Of a stretch of DNA of 61,700 nucleotides, positions 42,311-51,413 are shown one piece after another. The position numbers and the translations under genes were made by a program. The notes under the pieces are model-generated. The model saw nothing but the letters and a program-made list of their open reading frames with translations, searched no databases and was not told the origin of the DNA. This stretch comes from a virus. The stretch covers positions 1-61,700 of the IMG/VR virus record IMGVR_UViG_3300042890_003048, one strand, 5' to 3'. How positions within the stretch are numbered: the first letter of the stretch is position 1; each line of letters starts with the position of its first letter.

Positions 42311-45300
42311 TTAAGCGTCCATTGCGCCGCGACCATTGTTTATTTGCAGGTTTTTACCTTGCAGTTGATTACCAACGATTTCAAACTTACCGGACAATTC
42401 ACCTTTAACGACCAATTCTTTTTTAGGATCTGCGGCTTTTGCATCAGGCCTTTGTTTGGCTTGTTCCAAACTCTTCAAGAAGTCTTCTTCTTTTGCACCT
42501 TTTTTAACCACGCGATTCATGGTTTTAATGTCATCAATTGCTCGAACACCAAATTCTTTCGTAAAGTCCGCCATGTCGCCTTTTTTCATACCTTCGTCAT
42601 ACGCTTTTTGTATTTCGTCCAAGTTCTTTTTCTTATCTTTTCCAACAGTTTGCAATCGTTCTTTTGCGCCAATAAATCCAATAAGTTCTTGTTTGACGTT
42701 GGCACCGTTTTCACCTCCCAGCAACTCATCTAATTTTTTGCGTCCGTCTGCACTTAATTCAGGCATAGCCAAACCTTTAAAGCGATCGGCTACTTCAGAA
42801 TTTTTTAAACCTTGTAATTTTTCCGCCTCTGCGGCTTTTTCTAATTCAGGTCTGCGTTTGTCGTACAAACGCCGCAGTTCCGCAGGATCCATGCCTAGAA
42901 CCTTGGCGCGCGCTTCTATGCTTTTGTCTAACTTAATTTTTTGTTCTTTAGACAATTTGTCGTTGCCCGTTTCTTTAATAAGGGCAACGTCTTTTTCGTC
43001 AAACTTTTCTAGTTTTTCAGTATCAGCATATTCTGTTTGAAATTTATTCTTAGCCCCCGCATCTAACCCTGCGATTTGTTTGTTGATTTCTTCAAGAGTT
43101 GTTCCTTTTACGTCAACACCAGCGGCTTTAAGCGCCGCAGTTTTCATACGGATTTCTTTGGCGTCTTTCCCTACGTTTGCGCCACGCATGCCTTTCAATA
43201 CGGCGTCACGTTGTTTATTTAAATTGGCCATTTCTTGCTGCGCTTCCACAGCCGCTTGCGATTTCTTGGGATCGCTTATAACGTCTTCGGTAAAGATACC
43301 CGCACGGAATTTAGCCATATCGCCGCCGCTAAAGTCTGCGGCAAGATTGGTCATTTTTTGCTGAATTCCTTCAAGTTCAGCTGCGGTATCTAGCGCGCCC
43401 TTGCCCATTTTCAAAACAGCCAACGGTTCACGCAATTTATCAATCATGTTTCTAAGGTTGGCCTTATCCTCATCTTCTAATTTTTTCATGTGCGCGCCAG
43501 CATCCGTCTTACGGAACTCATCGAATTTTTCACTTTTTTCTTTTTGACGTTGTTTTAGAATGTTTGTACGCGCCTGTTCAGGATCGCGCACATTATTCTT
43601 TGTCATTTCTTTGTTAATTTCTGCGTCAGATACGCGGAATTCGTTATACGTCATAAGCGCAATCATTGATTCTTGCTTCGATGCAAGCGTATCTGGAACT
43701 ACATCAATAGCTCTACGGTGGCCGAGGTGCTCCTCAATGTCTGCTTCAGTAATGCCTAAGGCTGCGGCTCTTTTTTGCATCATAAGAAAATCGCTTGCTT
43801 CTTTACGGGTACTGCCTTTTGCTGCGTCAGTTTTCAATAAGGCATCAATTTCAGCTTCTGTAATCGGTTCTTTAACCATGCGGGCGCGTTCGTCACTAAT
43901 TCCTTTGCGCGCAGCTGCGTCTGAAACTTTAAATTTACCTGCTGCTATATCATCTATTTGTTTAGTTGCTGTTGCTTTTTGCTCTGGTGTTGCTTTAGGA
44001 TCCATCAGTACCGCACTAGCTTGTTTTTTTACATTTGCAGTAATATCTGTTTTATATTTTTCAATTTCATCCGCAGTAATGTTCTGATTAACGCCAAACA
44101 TGCCACCCATAGTTACGCTAAGCGTACTGCTACGTTTAGATGCTTCTGTTGCGGCATCCATGTCTGCATTGGTAATTCCTGTTGTTGAAACAGCTCCTAC
44201 GGCAGCGGCGCCTTTCTGAAGTTTATCTACAGCACCTTTAAGCGCCGTTTGTTTGACGTCAATTTCCTTTTGCAAATCTTTGTATTCTTTTGTGTTGGGT
44301 TTGAACTTCATTTGTTTTTTAGCTAAATCTTCAATTTCTTGCTGAACTTTGCCCATTTCTTCTACTGGTGCCCCAAGCTTTTCTCTAATTGTGGCAATGT
44401 CTATGCCACCAAGTGCCGCGCCAATAATTTTCATGCCAGCGTCAGGATCACCTTCTTTTGTATTTTTAACTGCGTCCACAATACTGCGTAGCATCGAATC
44501 ACCCGTTACACCTGACATCGTAGAACGGGCAACATCCTGTATTTTTTCGTATTGTTGTCGTGACCGCGTTTCTGCCAAAACACGTGGATCTGTAGTTGTC
44601 AGTACGTTCTGCAACTTGGCGTTCATGCCCTTCATTGTCGTCTTGTCCATGTTGCCAATAACGGACGTGGCCAACATGCGAAGAGCAGCTTGACGTTGTT
44701 CTGGATTTTTAGGTAAAGCGTTTCGGACATTAGCGGGTAATTGCTCTTCAATAATACGCGCCATATTCTTTTCAAAGTCAGGCATTTGGTTGTAATCGTC
44801 AGGCGTTAACTCACGCATTTTAGCAACGACATTGGTTGCAAGTCCCGACAGTTGCGTTCCGGAAATACCATAAGGGCGCAATCCGGCACCAAGAGAAGCT
44901 ACAGCTGAACGTGTTAGCGTACGGCCTACTTCTGCTGGTTGTGCTGTCTCACGTACGTAGGCTGCCAACTCAGGGTTACGGTCTAATGCTTCACGTGCTT
45001 GTGGTTTCTGCGTAAGCATGTTCGCAATTGTACTTTTGGACAATCCTGCGTTAACACCAATTTGTTCAACCTGCTGATTAGTAAGTTTTGTCAAATCAAC
45101 TTTTCGGCCGCCGATCGTAGCAAATGTCTCGTTGTTCTGGATTGCTTCCAGTACGCCCCCCAAGTCGGTACCAGCTACCTTACCGTCCATAGCATCACGC
45201 ATACGCGCCAAAGTACCAAATCGTGTGCCCAGATTGGAAGCAATGCCTTGTGTCGTCAATTTGCGACCAAACTGTGTCATTTGAGCTTCTGTCATGCCAC

Positions 45301-46561
45301 CAAACACAGGCGTGGCAAAGGCACCTGAAGAGCGCAGTGTTGCGTTAAATGCCAAAGCGTGTTGCGTTGCTGTCATGGCAAACGGAGATTCAATTCCCAA
45401 CTGACGGCCGTGCACTGCGGCGTCTTGCTGAATCAACATAGCGGTATCTGCGCTGATGCCTGCGCTTTTGGCAAGATAATATGTTTGTCGGACCGTCTTA
45501 GCGAGACGGCCTGCGTCAACTTGTCCCATTGAACCCATAGACATAGCGTCTAACGCCCGCATCAATTCGGGTATAGGTGCGTTGGGTTTACCCGCGTCAC
45601 CAAAAATATCGCGCATCGCCGTAATAGCTTCAAGATGCGATTTCAATGACCGCTTTACTTTGTTTGTATCTAATTTCTCCATAAATCCAGCATCTTGTGT
45701 TGCAGCCTGTGTTAATTTGCTTAAATCGTCTGAACGCATGCCGCTGAGATCAACTTGACCGTCTCTGCCTTTACGTATATTTTGCACGCCCGCCCTTCTA
45801 GCTAAAGCTACAGCATCATCGGCAGACATGTTCTTTGTTAAATCCGCCGCAGAAATTGACGGACGGAATGCTGACCCTGCAATCATGCCACGCGTTGATA
45901 ATTCACCGTAAAGAGAACCAAGCTGTCCTGCGGAAATGCCTTTCATTTGTCCGATCTTTTCGTCTGAATAAAAATCCTCCATGATATTTTCGTTTAAATT
46001 CTTAAGCGATCGATTACTCATGCCCATTTGACCGGTAGTTGGATCCAGTCTATAGCGCCCAGCCGATGCCATGCGCTGCTGCATAATCATTGCAGAACCA
46101 CGCCGACCATGAAGTTGGTCAATCACATCCCCGAACATAGGGGCAAGGAAGGGCGAAGCAGAAACGGCTAAATCCGAAAGATGCCCGGCGGCTGTTTTCA
46201 TCTCTGGCGTAAATGGTTGTCCTGTCAGCGCCGCCATACCGCGCATAGTACCCATGAACGAAGATCTATCTTGCCTAGCTGCTTGCGCCTGCGATTCCTG
46301 TAAACGTCTATAGAATTCCTGAGACTGAAGCCTGTCGTACATGTTTTGACCGTGCCCGACACCAATTCCAGCCATTCCAGCTTTTGACATAATCGAATTG
46401 AATTGAGAACCCAACGCCATTTCAAACATTAATCGCGTCTCAGGGCCACCGGGAAGAGGTAACCCTGACATGGATGATGAAAACTGTGGCGCTAAATTGG
46501 AAGCCAGCGGCGCATAACTTGCTCCCATGCCGAGAATATTAGTTATGCTTTGTGGGTCCAT
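42311..46561 (-). CDS. Tape measure protein
   Basis: At 1416 residues this is the longest tail-core gene in the window and sits just after the chaperone pair, the usual place. The N-terminal third is Gly/Ala/Met-rich with hydrophobic helices (MGASYAPLASNLAPQFS); the C-terminal two thirds are Lys/Glu/Asp-rich coiled-coil-like helices (AKKQMKFKPNTKEYKD-like). At about 1.5 angstrom per residue this would specify a tail near 210 nm (inference). No peptidase or lysozyme motif was noticed. ATG 46561 has GAGG upstream and overlaps the previous stop. It fits no other large family. Confidence 0.72.
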   Translation of the reverse strand: MDPQSITNILGMGASYAPLASNLAPQFSSSMSGLPLPGGPETRLMFEMALGSQFNSIMSKAGMAGIGVGHGQNMYDRLQSQEFYRRLQESQAQAARQDRSSFMGTMRGMAALTGQPFTPEMKTAAGHLSDLAVSASPFLAPMFGDVIDQLHGRRGSAMIMQQRMASAGRYRLDPTTGQMGMSNRSLKNLNENIMEDFYSDEKIGQMKGISAGQLGSLYGELSTRGMIAGSAFRPSISAADLTKNMSADDAVALARRAGVQNIRKGRDGQVDLSGMRSDDLSKLTQAATQDAGFMEKLDTNKVKRSLKSHLEAITAMRDIFGDAGKPNAPIPELMRALDAMSMGSMGQVDAGRLAKTVRQTYYLAKSAGISADTAMLIQQDAAVHGRQLGIESPFAMTATQHALAFNATLRSSGAFATPVFGGMTEAQMTQFGRKLTTQGIASNLGTRFGTLARMRDAMDGKVAGTDLGGVLEAIQNNETFATIGGRKVDLTKLTNQQVEQIGVNAGLSKSTIANMLTQKPQAREALDRNPELAAYVRETAQPAEVGRTLTRSAVASLGAGLRPYGISGTQLSGLATNVVAKMRELTPDDYNQMPDFEKNMARIIEEQLPANVRNALPKNPEQRQAALRMLATSVIGNMDKTTMKGMNAKLQNVLTTTDPRVLAETRSRQQYEKIQDVARSTMSGVTGDSMLRSIVDAVKNTKEGDPDAGMKIIGAALGGIDIATIREKLGAPVEEMGKVQQEIEDLAKKQMKFKPNTKEYKDLQKEIDVKQTALKGAVDKLQKGAAAVGAVSTTGITNADMDAATEASKRSSTLSVTMGGMFGVNQNITADEIEKYKTDITANVKKQASAVLMDPKATPEQKATATKQIDDIAAGKFKVSDAAARKGISDERARMVKEPITEAEIDALLKTDAAKGSTRKEASDFLMMQKRAAALGITEADIEEHLGHRRAIDVVPDTLASKQESMIALMTYNEFRVSDAEINKEMTKNNVRDPEQARTNILKQRQKEKSEKFDEFRKTDAGAHMKKLEDEDKANLRNMIDKLREPLAVLKMGKGALDTAAELEGIQQKMTNLAADFSGGDMAKFRAGIFTEDVISDPKKSQAAVEAQQEMANLNKQRDAVLKGMRGANVGKDAKEIRMKTAALKAAGVDVKGTTLEEINKQIAGLDAGAKNKFQTEYADTEKLEKFDEKDVALIKETGNDKLSKEQKIKLDKSIEARAKVLGMDPAELRRLYDKRRPELEKAAEAEKLQGLKNSEVADRFKGLAMPELSADGRKKLDELLGGENGANVKQELIGFIGAKERLQTVGKDKKKNLDEIQKAYDEGMKKGDMADFTKEFGVRAIDDIKTMNRVVKKGAKEEDFLKSLEQAKQRPDAKAADPKKELVVKGELSGKFEIVGNQLQGKNLQINNGRGAMDA

Positions 46562-47070
46562 TACGTCTTACCTCGGGGTCTTGGAATTTTCTGAGTAAGT
46601 CTTTGTTCCAATTCCTGTACCTGTTGTGCCGCATCAACTCCTGCTTGTTTGGTTTGCATCAACTCCTCTCGTTGCTTATCCGCAGCAGCCTTGTACTTAG
46701 CGACAACGGCAGGATCGTTAGGGTCTCCAAACTCTTGCGTAAACGCTTCTACGAGCGTTTGCTTAGTAACAGCTGCACTGTCCTTGGTTTGCCAAGGGCG
46801 CATAATACTTATCATATCCTGAAACAGGTCTCTGGCCTGCGTCTGCACCGACTTGAACGAATCCTTTTCCAGACTGCTGTTAGATATAAGTGCGCACTGG
46901 TGATTGTGTAACACTTTCAACAAATCAAGTTCGTCCAACGATGCCATGGCTTGCACCAAAGGCATTGTTCTTGCCCACCACGAAGAATCATTAATTTGAC
47001 AAGTTTCCGGCTTTATAATGCCGCGCAGAAACGCCCGAGTAATCAGGACGGCGTTTCTGTCTGTTTCCAA
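46561..47070 (-). CDS. Tail assembly chaperone extension (gpT-like, made by -1 frameshift)
   Basis: A 169-residue frame with a helical body (SLDELDLLKVLHNHQ) and coiled-coil-like, Gln/Glu-rich end. Its first codon is TTG within the previous gene and has no convincing ribosome-binding site. That is what a programmed -1 frameshift product looks like: the codons continue directly from the slippery heptamer AAATTTT at 47070-47076 in the 326-aa frame. By analogy with G/GT of lambda-type phages, the long fusion coats the tape measure. Its stop overlaps the tape measure start. Confidence 0.62.
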   Translation of the reverse strand: METDRNAVLITRAFLRGIIKPETCQINDSSWWARTMPLVQAMASLDELDLLKVLHNHQCALISNSSLEKDSFKSVQTQARDLFQDMISIMRPWQTKDSAAVTKQTLVEAFTQEFGDPNDPAVVAKYKAAADKQREELMQTKQAGVDAAQQVQELEQRLTQKIPRPRGKT

Positions 47071-48023
47071 AAATTTGCGTTGTCTACCATCGCCTCCAAC
47101 TGCGTAACCATGCGGTTAAAATCACGGCACGTCGAGGCAACTACGCGGTGAAGAGATTCTGTTTGAAAAATCTCAGCCGTCATATATTCTTCGACGATAC
47201 CTAACCCACGATCGTCAGGTGCAAGGGTTTCTGGTAACTCCCAAAACGTTGTAGCCGTCTTGTTAGTCTTGGGAGTAAAACCTTCAGGAAACTCAAACGA
47301 AAAACCATTAGTGTTCTTGGTCTTAATTTCAACGAGCTGTAAGTAAAAACGATACCTGTTAACAACTTCGTACAGATCTCCTTGAAATTTAATCTTGCCT
47401 TCGTTGACGTCATACACAATTTGCTCGTAACACGTATCAATTTCTTTGGGGCGCAATGACCGGAACGTAACAAACAATTCCCCGTTAAATAAACTGTACC
47501 GTTTAACAAAAGGTTTATTTGCCAACATAGCCGTGATGAACTTGAGCTTATCGTCATACGTTGGCTCAGGGCCATTTCTTAGGGTCAAATCCCACGCACA
47601 ACGCGGGCAAACAGTAATTGGTGTATCAATTCCTGTTTCGTTGCTGTCTGGTCCTAATACATTAAGCGGTGTAGGTTCAGGTATTGGAGATGTAGGCGCA
47701 GGTTGAGGCGTATCGTTCTCAATGGTTATATTTGTATTTGCACCTAAATTACTAAGTGATTTTCTAATTTCAGCCATTTTCTCTGGCGTCAAATCTGCGA
47801 CGGCAATTGGTTCAGGTGGTATAAATTTACCAGCATTGGGCGTAGGTGTTTGTGCCATACGTGTTTTTTCTTCTGCCATAATTTCGGCAATATTTCCGGT
47901 TATCTCGTCGGTTTGCGTAGATACAATTGTTTCAGTTGGAACAGCCGCAGGTGGCAAATTCTTACCGCCCGTAACACGCGCCAACAATTCTTGTTGCCGG
48001 TTCAAGTTAATCGACTTACCCAT
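47043..48023 (-). CDS. Tail assembly chaperone (gpG-like)
   Basis: A 326-residue protein with a Pro-rich, Thr-rich N-terminal third, a CPRC pair, and a conserved-looking C-terminal half with KRYSLFNGELFVTFRSL and a series of strands and helices. Position between the spike and tape measure, and the overlap plus slippery site with the following frame, identify it as the short form of the tail chaperone pair. It is longer than most chaperones of this type. ATG 48023 has GAGG five bases upstream. Frame ends 28 bp inside the next frame. Confidence 0.6.
   Translation of the reverse strand: MGKSINLNRQQELLARVTGGKNLPPAAVPTETIVSTQTDEITGNIAEIMAEEKTRMAQTPTPNAGKFIPPEPIAVADLTPEKMAEIRKSLSNLGANTNITIENDTPQPAPTSPIPEPTPLNVLGPDSNETGIDTPITVCPRCAWDLTLRNGPEPTYDDKLKFITAMLANKPFVKRYSLFNGELFVTFRSLRPKEIDTCYEQIVYDVNEGKIKFQGDLYEVVNRYRFYLQLVEIKTKNTNGFSFEFPEGFTPKTNKTATTFWELPETLAPDDRGLGIVEEYMTAEIFQTESLHRVVASTCRDFNRMVTQLEAMVDNANFWKQTETPS
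47070..47076 (-). promoter_or_regulatory. -1 programmed frameshift slippery site AAATTTT
   Basis: On the minus strand the zero frame reads GCA AAT TTT TGG, so the heptamer is A AAT TTT, the canonical X XXY YYZ form. A -1 slip places the ribosome on TTG GAA ACA, exactly the first codons of the chaperone extension frame. The zero frame ends 27 bases further on at TGA 47043-47045. Confidence 0.7.
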
Positions 48024-48030
48024 ATAAACC

Positions 48031-50826
48031 TCACCCTATTTGAAGAAAACCTTCTTCCATTGTTACGTTCTGTATATTACCCAATTCAGGCTCGTCGTAA
48101 ACCCCCGACGCCCGAGATGCTGCATTTCCTGTCGCCGGGTCTAACAAGCCTCCACCTATGGCTATCATAAAATTTTGTTCCTCTTTCCACGCCTTACGCC
48201 CGGGCCACGGATACAAGTCTACACCTTGATATGACACAGGATTTTCAATCCAGCTTTCACCGCCAGTACCAAGACCCAACGATACAAATTTTTCCCAACG
48301 ACGCTGATCCCACAATATGTTTGCTGTTTTATACTGATTTTGGTCTTCAGTATCTCGATAACTAAATTGCATATTTTTAATTGTGGTGTCGTTGCCAAGT
48401 TGCCTGTCTTGATAATACGATTGCACAAAATACGCGTTGTGCATTGTTTCACCAGCATCTCTAAATGCAGCTACGGCATCTGCTTGAGATTTAGTAACGT
48501 CATCCAAAGCGCCAGATAGCGTGTCTGGAACTTTTCCAACCATACCGGCCTTAGACTGGGCAAAAGTTTTAAGCGTTGCAATGCTGCCTTTAGCGTATAC
48601 GCCGCCAGTTGTAAAAATGCTTCTGTTGTCTCCGTAATTAATAATGTTGCCTCCAACTAATAGGTTCGCTGGAAGAATTGCGCTGGTTGTGTTGAAACTG
48701 TAAGCAAAATTAACGGTGCTGTCTTCGTTGGAAGGACCCATGAAGAAATCAACGCTTTTAGTGCAGAACACTGTTACACTACTACCGTAGAAATTAATTT
48801 GACCGCGTCCTTTGTCAGCGTCCAAATTGATTTGTTTATCGGCAGCCGAACGCAAATACACGTCTCCGCCGTATGCAGCAACTACGCTGTCAGGAGCTTT
48901 AAATACAATTCCATTTGAAACAACGTCTTGGCCAATGTTGTTTTCATATTCTTGCAGCGAACCCATTCCTTTGCACTCAACAAGTACGCCGCCTTGCCCG
49001 CCATTACCCGCCAACATATGCAAATTTCGTTGAGCTTTGATACGCACGTCGTTATCTGATGCGGAAATATCCACAGAAGTTTTAGCTCTCAACACAATCT
49101 GGTTACCCATAAGGACTATGTTTCTTCCGGGTACCAGTTCAATATCTCCAGCACATTCCAATCGAATTTTTCCACCAACCATTTTAATCGCTGAGCCAAA
49201 ACCGTCGGCTAAAACAACACCGCCATCTTCAAGAAAACACAAGAAAGACGTTGTTTGATAGTATAAGACCTCAGCGTAACGATGATCGATTCGCATAGAG
49301 CGTGGGGACACCGGTGACATGGTGTTAGCCCCACCCAATTCTGCAAAATTCAAATTATCTTGCACTTGTGTAAACGTAGCGCCTTCCGATTCTTCCCGTA
49401 CTCGATAATCGTTCTTGTGGTAATGGAATGGATGCACGCGTTTCCAATTAACTGCATAAGCGATTAATTCATCTACGCCCATAACCCGACGAATGCTTGG
49501 ATTGTCATCAGGTACACGTACGTCGCCGACACGATGTTGTGTTGCGTTACCAAAGTAACCTGAATACCGATAGTTATCCGCTTTAGAATCGTCGCCAGTA
49601 CCGTCAGCTGCATCTTTGCGCTGCTCCGCAATTGGCATGTTAACACGCCGACCTATCATGACGGATTTGGCGCTAAATAAATGGTACGATCCGTCTAATC
49701 CAATCCATTCCTCAAACACGCCCTCAGGTGAACGTGCAGAAAGTGTATTTTTTCCGTCAAAAAGTGGTACGGCAACTTCACGCACATGTCCCTGTCCTAG
49801 ATATCCGCCGTATTCGCGGTAACGGTAGAATGGGCGGGAATCAGCCGTGTCTTCTGCGGCACGTGACTCCGTCGTCTCGGGTTTACCGCTTACGTCATAT
49901 GGCGCATACGGCCACGCCCCTTTGTCAGGATCATCTTGCCGTTTAAACGCATCAGCATTATTTAAACCGTCAGTGTAGTCACTACCAATTTGCGTATCAG
50001 GACGTGACAATCCCAGCGCTTCCCACGGATACGTGGCTACGCCCGCAACAAAAGTAGATTCGCCTTCATCGTTACCTGTATCAAGTTCGTAGGTTGCGGA
50101 TTCTACCAATAACTGCTGTCCTGCGATACGTAAGTGGCTATCAATCAACGAGCCCCAAATACCGCACATTTCGTTAACACGTAATTGGAACATGTAGTCA
50201 TCAAGCGAAAATAACAAACCTGTAGCGGTACTAAACACCTTTTCTTGCGACGTTAGGTCTCGAGGACGGCCTGCTGAAAAATCAAGCGCACTGGCGGCGT
50301 TTAAAAGACGTTGCACGGGATACGAATGCACTTGCTCTTGAAACATGCCCGACATTCCGCCTTGACTGATAAAGTCGGAATAATTTTTACCTTGAGTTAA
50401 ATCTTCTAACTTTTTGACGGGATACACCGAAGGAATAGAACCAATAATATAACCAAATGGTGAATTTCGAGGCGTATATACCAAAACCGTTGAGCCAGCA
50501 GGATACACCGTTGCATCACGTACACCAAACGGCATAAAACTAGCCGTACTGAGCGAACAACAACGCATCACACCGCGACTATCGTTTAATTGAACGCGAT
50601 GCCACCCCAGATAAGGAATAGTGTGCGCAACAACACCGATAATGAGAGATTGACTGCCAAGTACATTGTGTTGTGTCTGCAAAACTCGATTAACGTCTCG
50701 CGCGTTAGCGTGAGGACTAATAAACATAGCCTCTAAGTTACGAAGCGCAGAGTCTAGTTGAGGTACGCTGGAATTGCTGTTATTCCCGAAAATATTGTCA
50801 GTCGCACCAAGATGCGAGTCATTCAT
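48031..50826 (-). CDS. Baseplate spike protein (gp5/gpV/VgrG-like)
   Basis: A 931-residue protein. It has an OB-fold-like stretch near residues 60-130 (IGVVAHTIPYLGWHRVQL), a long middle part rich in Tyr, Asp and Gly, and a C-terminal strand-rich helix with the typical spike repeat pattern: GDIELVPGRNIVLMGNQIVL then SVDISASDNDVRIKAQ, which is the beta-prism signature of gp5-C/VgrG tips. The end has a further strand region and an acidic tail. It should form the trimeric spike under the tube. ATG 50826 has only a weak ribosome-binding site. Confidence 0.72.
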   Translation of the reverse strand: MNDSHLGATDNIFGNNSNSSVPQLDSALRNLEAMFISPHANARDVNRVLQTQHNVLGSQSLIIGVVAHTIPYLGWHRVQLNDSRGVMRCCSLSTASFMPFGVRDATVYPAGSTVLVYTPRNSPFGYIIGSIPSVYPVKKLEDLTQGKNYSDFISQGGMSGMFQEQVHSYPVQRLLNAASALDFSAGRPRDLTSQEKVFSTATGLLFSLDDYMFQLRVNEMCGIWGSLIDSHLRIAGQQLLVESATYELDTGNDEGESTFVAGVATYPWEALGLSRPDTQIGSDYTDGLNNADAFKRQDDPDKGAWPYAPYDVSGKPETTESRAAEDTADSRPFYRYREYGGYLGQGHVREVAVPLFDGKNTLSARSPEGVFEEWIGLDGSYHLFSAKSVMIGRRVNMPIAEQRKDAADGTGDDSKADNYRYSGYFGNATQHRVGDVRVPDDNPSIRRVMGVDELIAYAVNWKRVHPFHYHKNDYRVREESEGATFTQVQDNLNFAELGGANTMSPVSPRSMRIDHRYAEVLYYQTTSFLCFLEDGGVVLADGFGSAIKMVGGKIRLECAGDIELVPGRNIVLMGNQIVLRAKTSVDISASDNDVRIKAQRNLHMLAGNGGQGGVLVECKGMGSLQEYENNIGQDVVSNGIVFKAPDSVVAAYGGDVYLRSAADKQINLDADKGRGQINFYGSSVTVFCTKSVDFFMGPSNEDSTVNFAYSFNTTSAILPANLLVGGNIINYGDNRSIFTTGGVYAKGSIATLKTFAQSKAGMVGKVPDTLSGALDDVTKSQADAVAAFRDAGETMHNAYFVQSYYQDRQLGNDTTIKNMQFSYRDTEDQNQYKTANILWDQRRWEKFVSLGLGTGGESWIENPVSYQGVDLYPWPGRKAWKEEQNFMIAIGGGLLDPATGNAASRASGVYDEPELGNIQNVTMEEGFLQIG

Positions 50827-50856
50827 GCAACACCGTATAAATCAGGATAAAGGAAA

Positions 50857-50882
50857 ACCCCGTGGTAATAATACCACGGGGT
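50857..50882 (-). terminator. Intrinsic terminator after the tail tube gene
   Basis: ACCCCGTGGTA pairs with TACCACGGGGT (11 bp perfect, 4-nt loop), followed on the minus strand by TTTTCCTTT. It lies between the tail tube stop and the spike start, which suits high expression of sheath and tube relative to spike. Confidence 0.85.
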
Positions 50883-50908
50883 GCATGATAAGTAACAAAC
50901 TTTTAAAC

Positions 50909-51385
50909 TTAGTCGCCGGTGTAAGACAGGTCGGCAAACTCAAGTACTGAGTTTTCGTTGATAATCAAGTTCTGCGCCTGCACGCTCATACCGATTGAAC
51001 TGATGACGCATGAATTGAGAAGTACCGAAAACACGCCACTTGAAACTGCGCCTGCGGCGGGACATTGCGCCGAACCAACATTGAGTGCCAGTTGTTTTGG
51101 CGAGCAAGCATCGCCGTACGCAGCGTAAAAATTGCGTACGGAAAAGTTAAAACCAACGATGTGTGCAACGTTGACGTTGCCCTGTGGCTTGCCTTCAACG
51201 TAATAAACGTTTGCAGCATTACCGGCAACACCCAGTTCGTACACCTTCGTAATTGGACGCTGATATTGCAAAGTCAAGCTCTGCATCATCAGCCCACTGA
51301 GTCCGCCGGCTGCGGTGATGATGCCCTTATCGGCACGAAAACCACCCGCATACTGTTGAACTTCGCGATTAAAAATATTGGCCAT
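50909..51385 (-). CDS. Tail tube protein
   Basis: A 158-residue tail tube subunit. It carries the block SLTLQYQRPITKVYELGV and YYVEGKPQGNVNVAHIVG, features of tube proteins in large contractile phages where the ring fold resembles Hcp. It immediately follows the sheath gene, as usual. Strong ribosome-binding site GGGAGG. Conserved as the end-to-end stacked inner tube; no further domain. Confidence 0.78.
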   Translation of the reverse strand: MANIFNREVQQYAGGFRADKGIITAAGGLSGLMMQSLTLQYQRPITKVYELGVAGNAANVYYVEGKPQGNVNVAHIVGFNFSVRNFYAAYGDACSPKQLALNVGSAQCPAAGAVSSGVFSVLLNSCVISSIGMSVQAQNLIINENSVLEFADLSYTGD

Positions 51386-51413
51386 GTCAAACCTCCCGCC
51401 GCGGTAATTCGGA

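Noticed and set aside
42456-43040. 194-aa rightward frame opposite the tape measure gene
   Set aside because: Antisense to a long lysine/glutamate-rich coding region, which yields long open frames by composition. There is no start signal and no neighbouring rightward gene.
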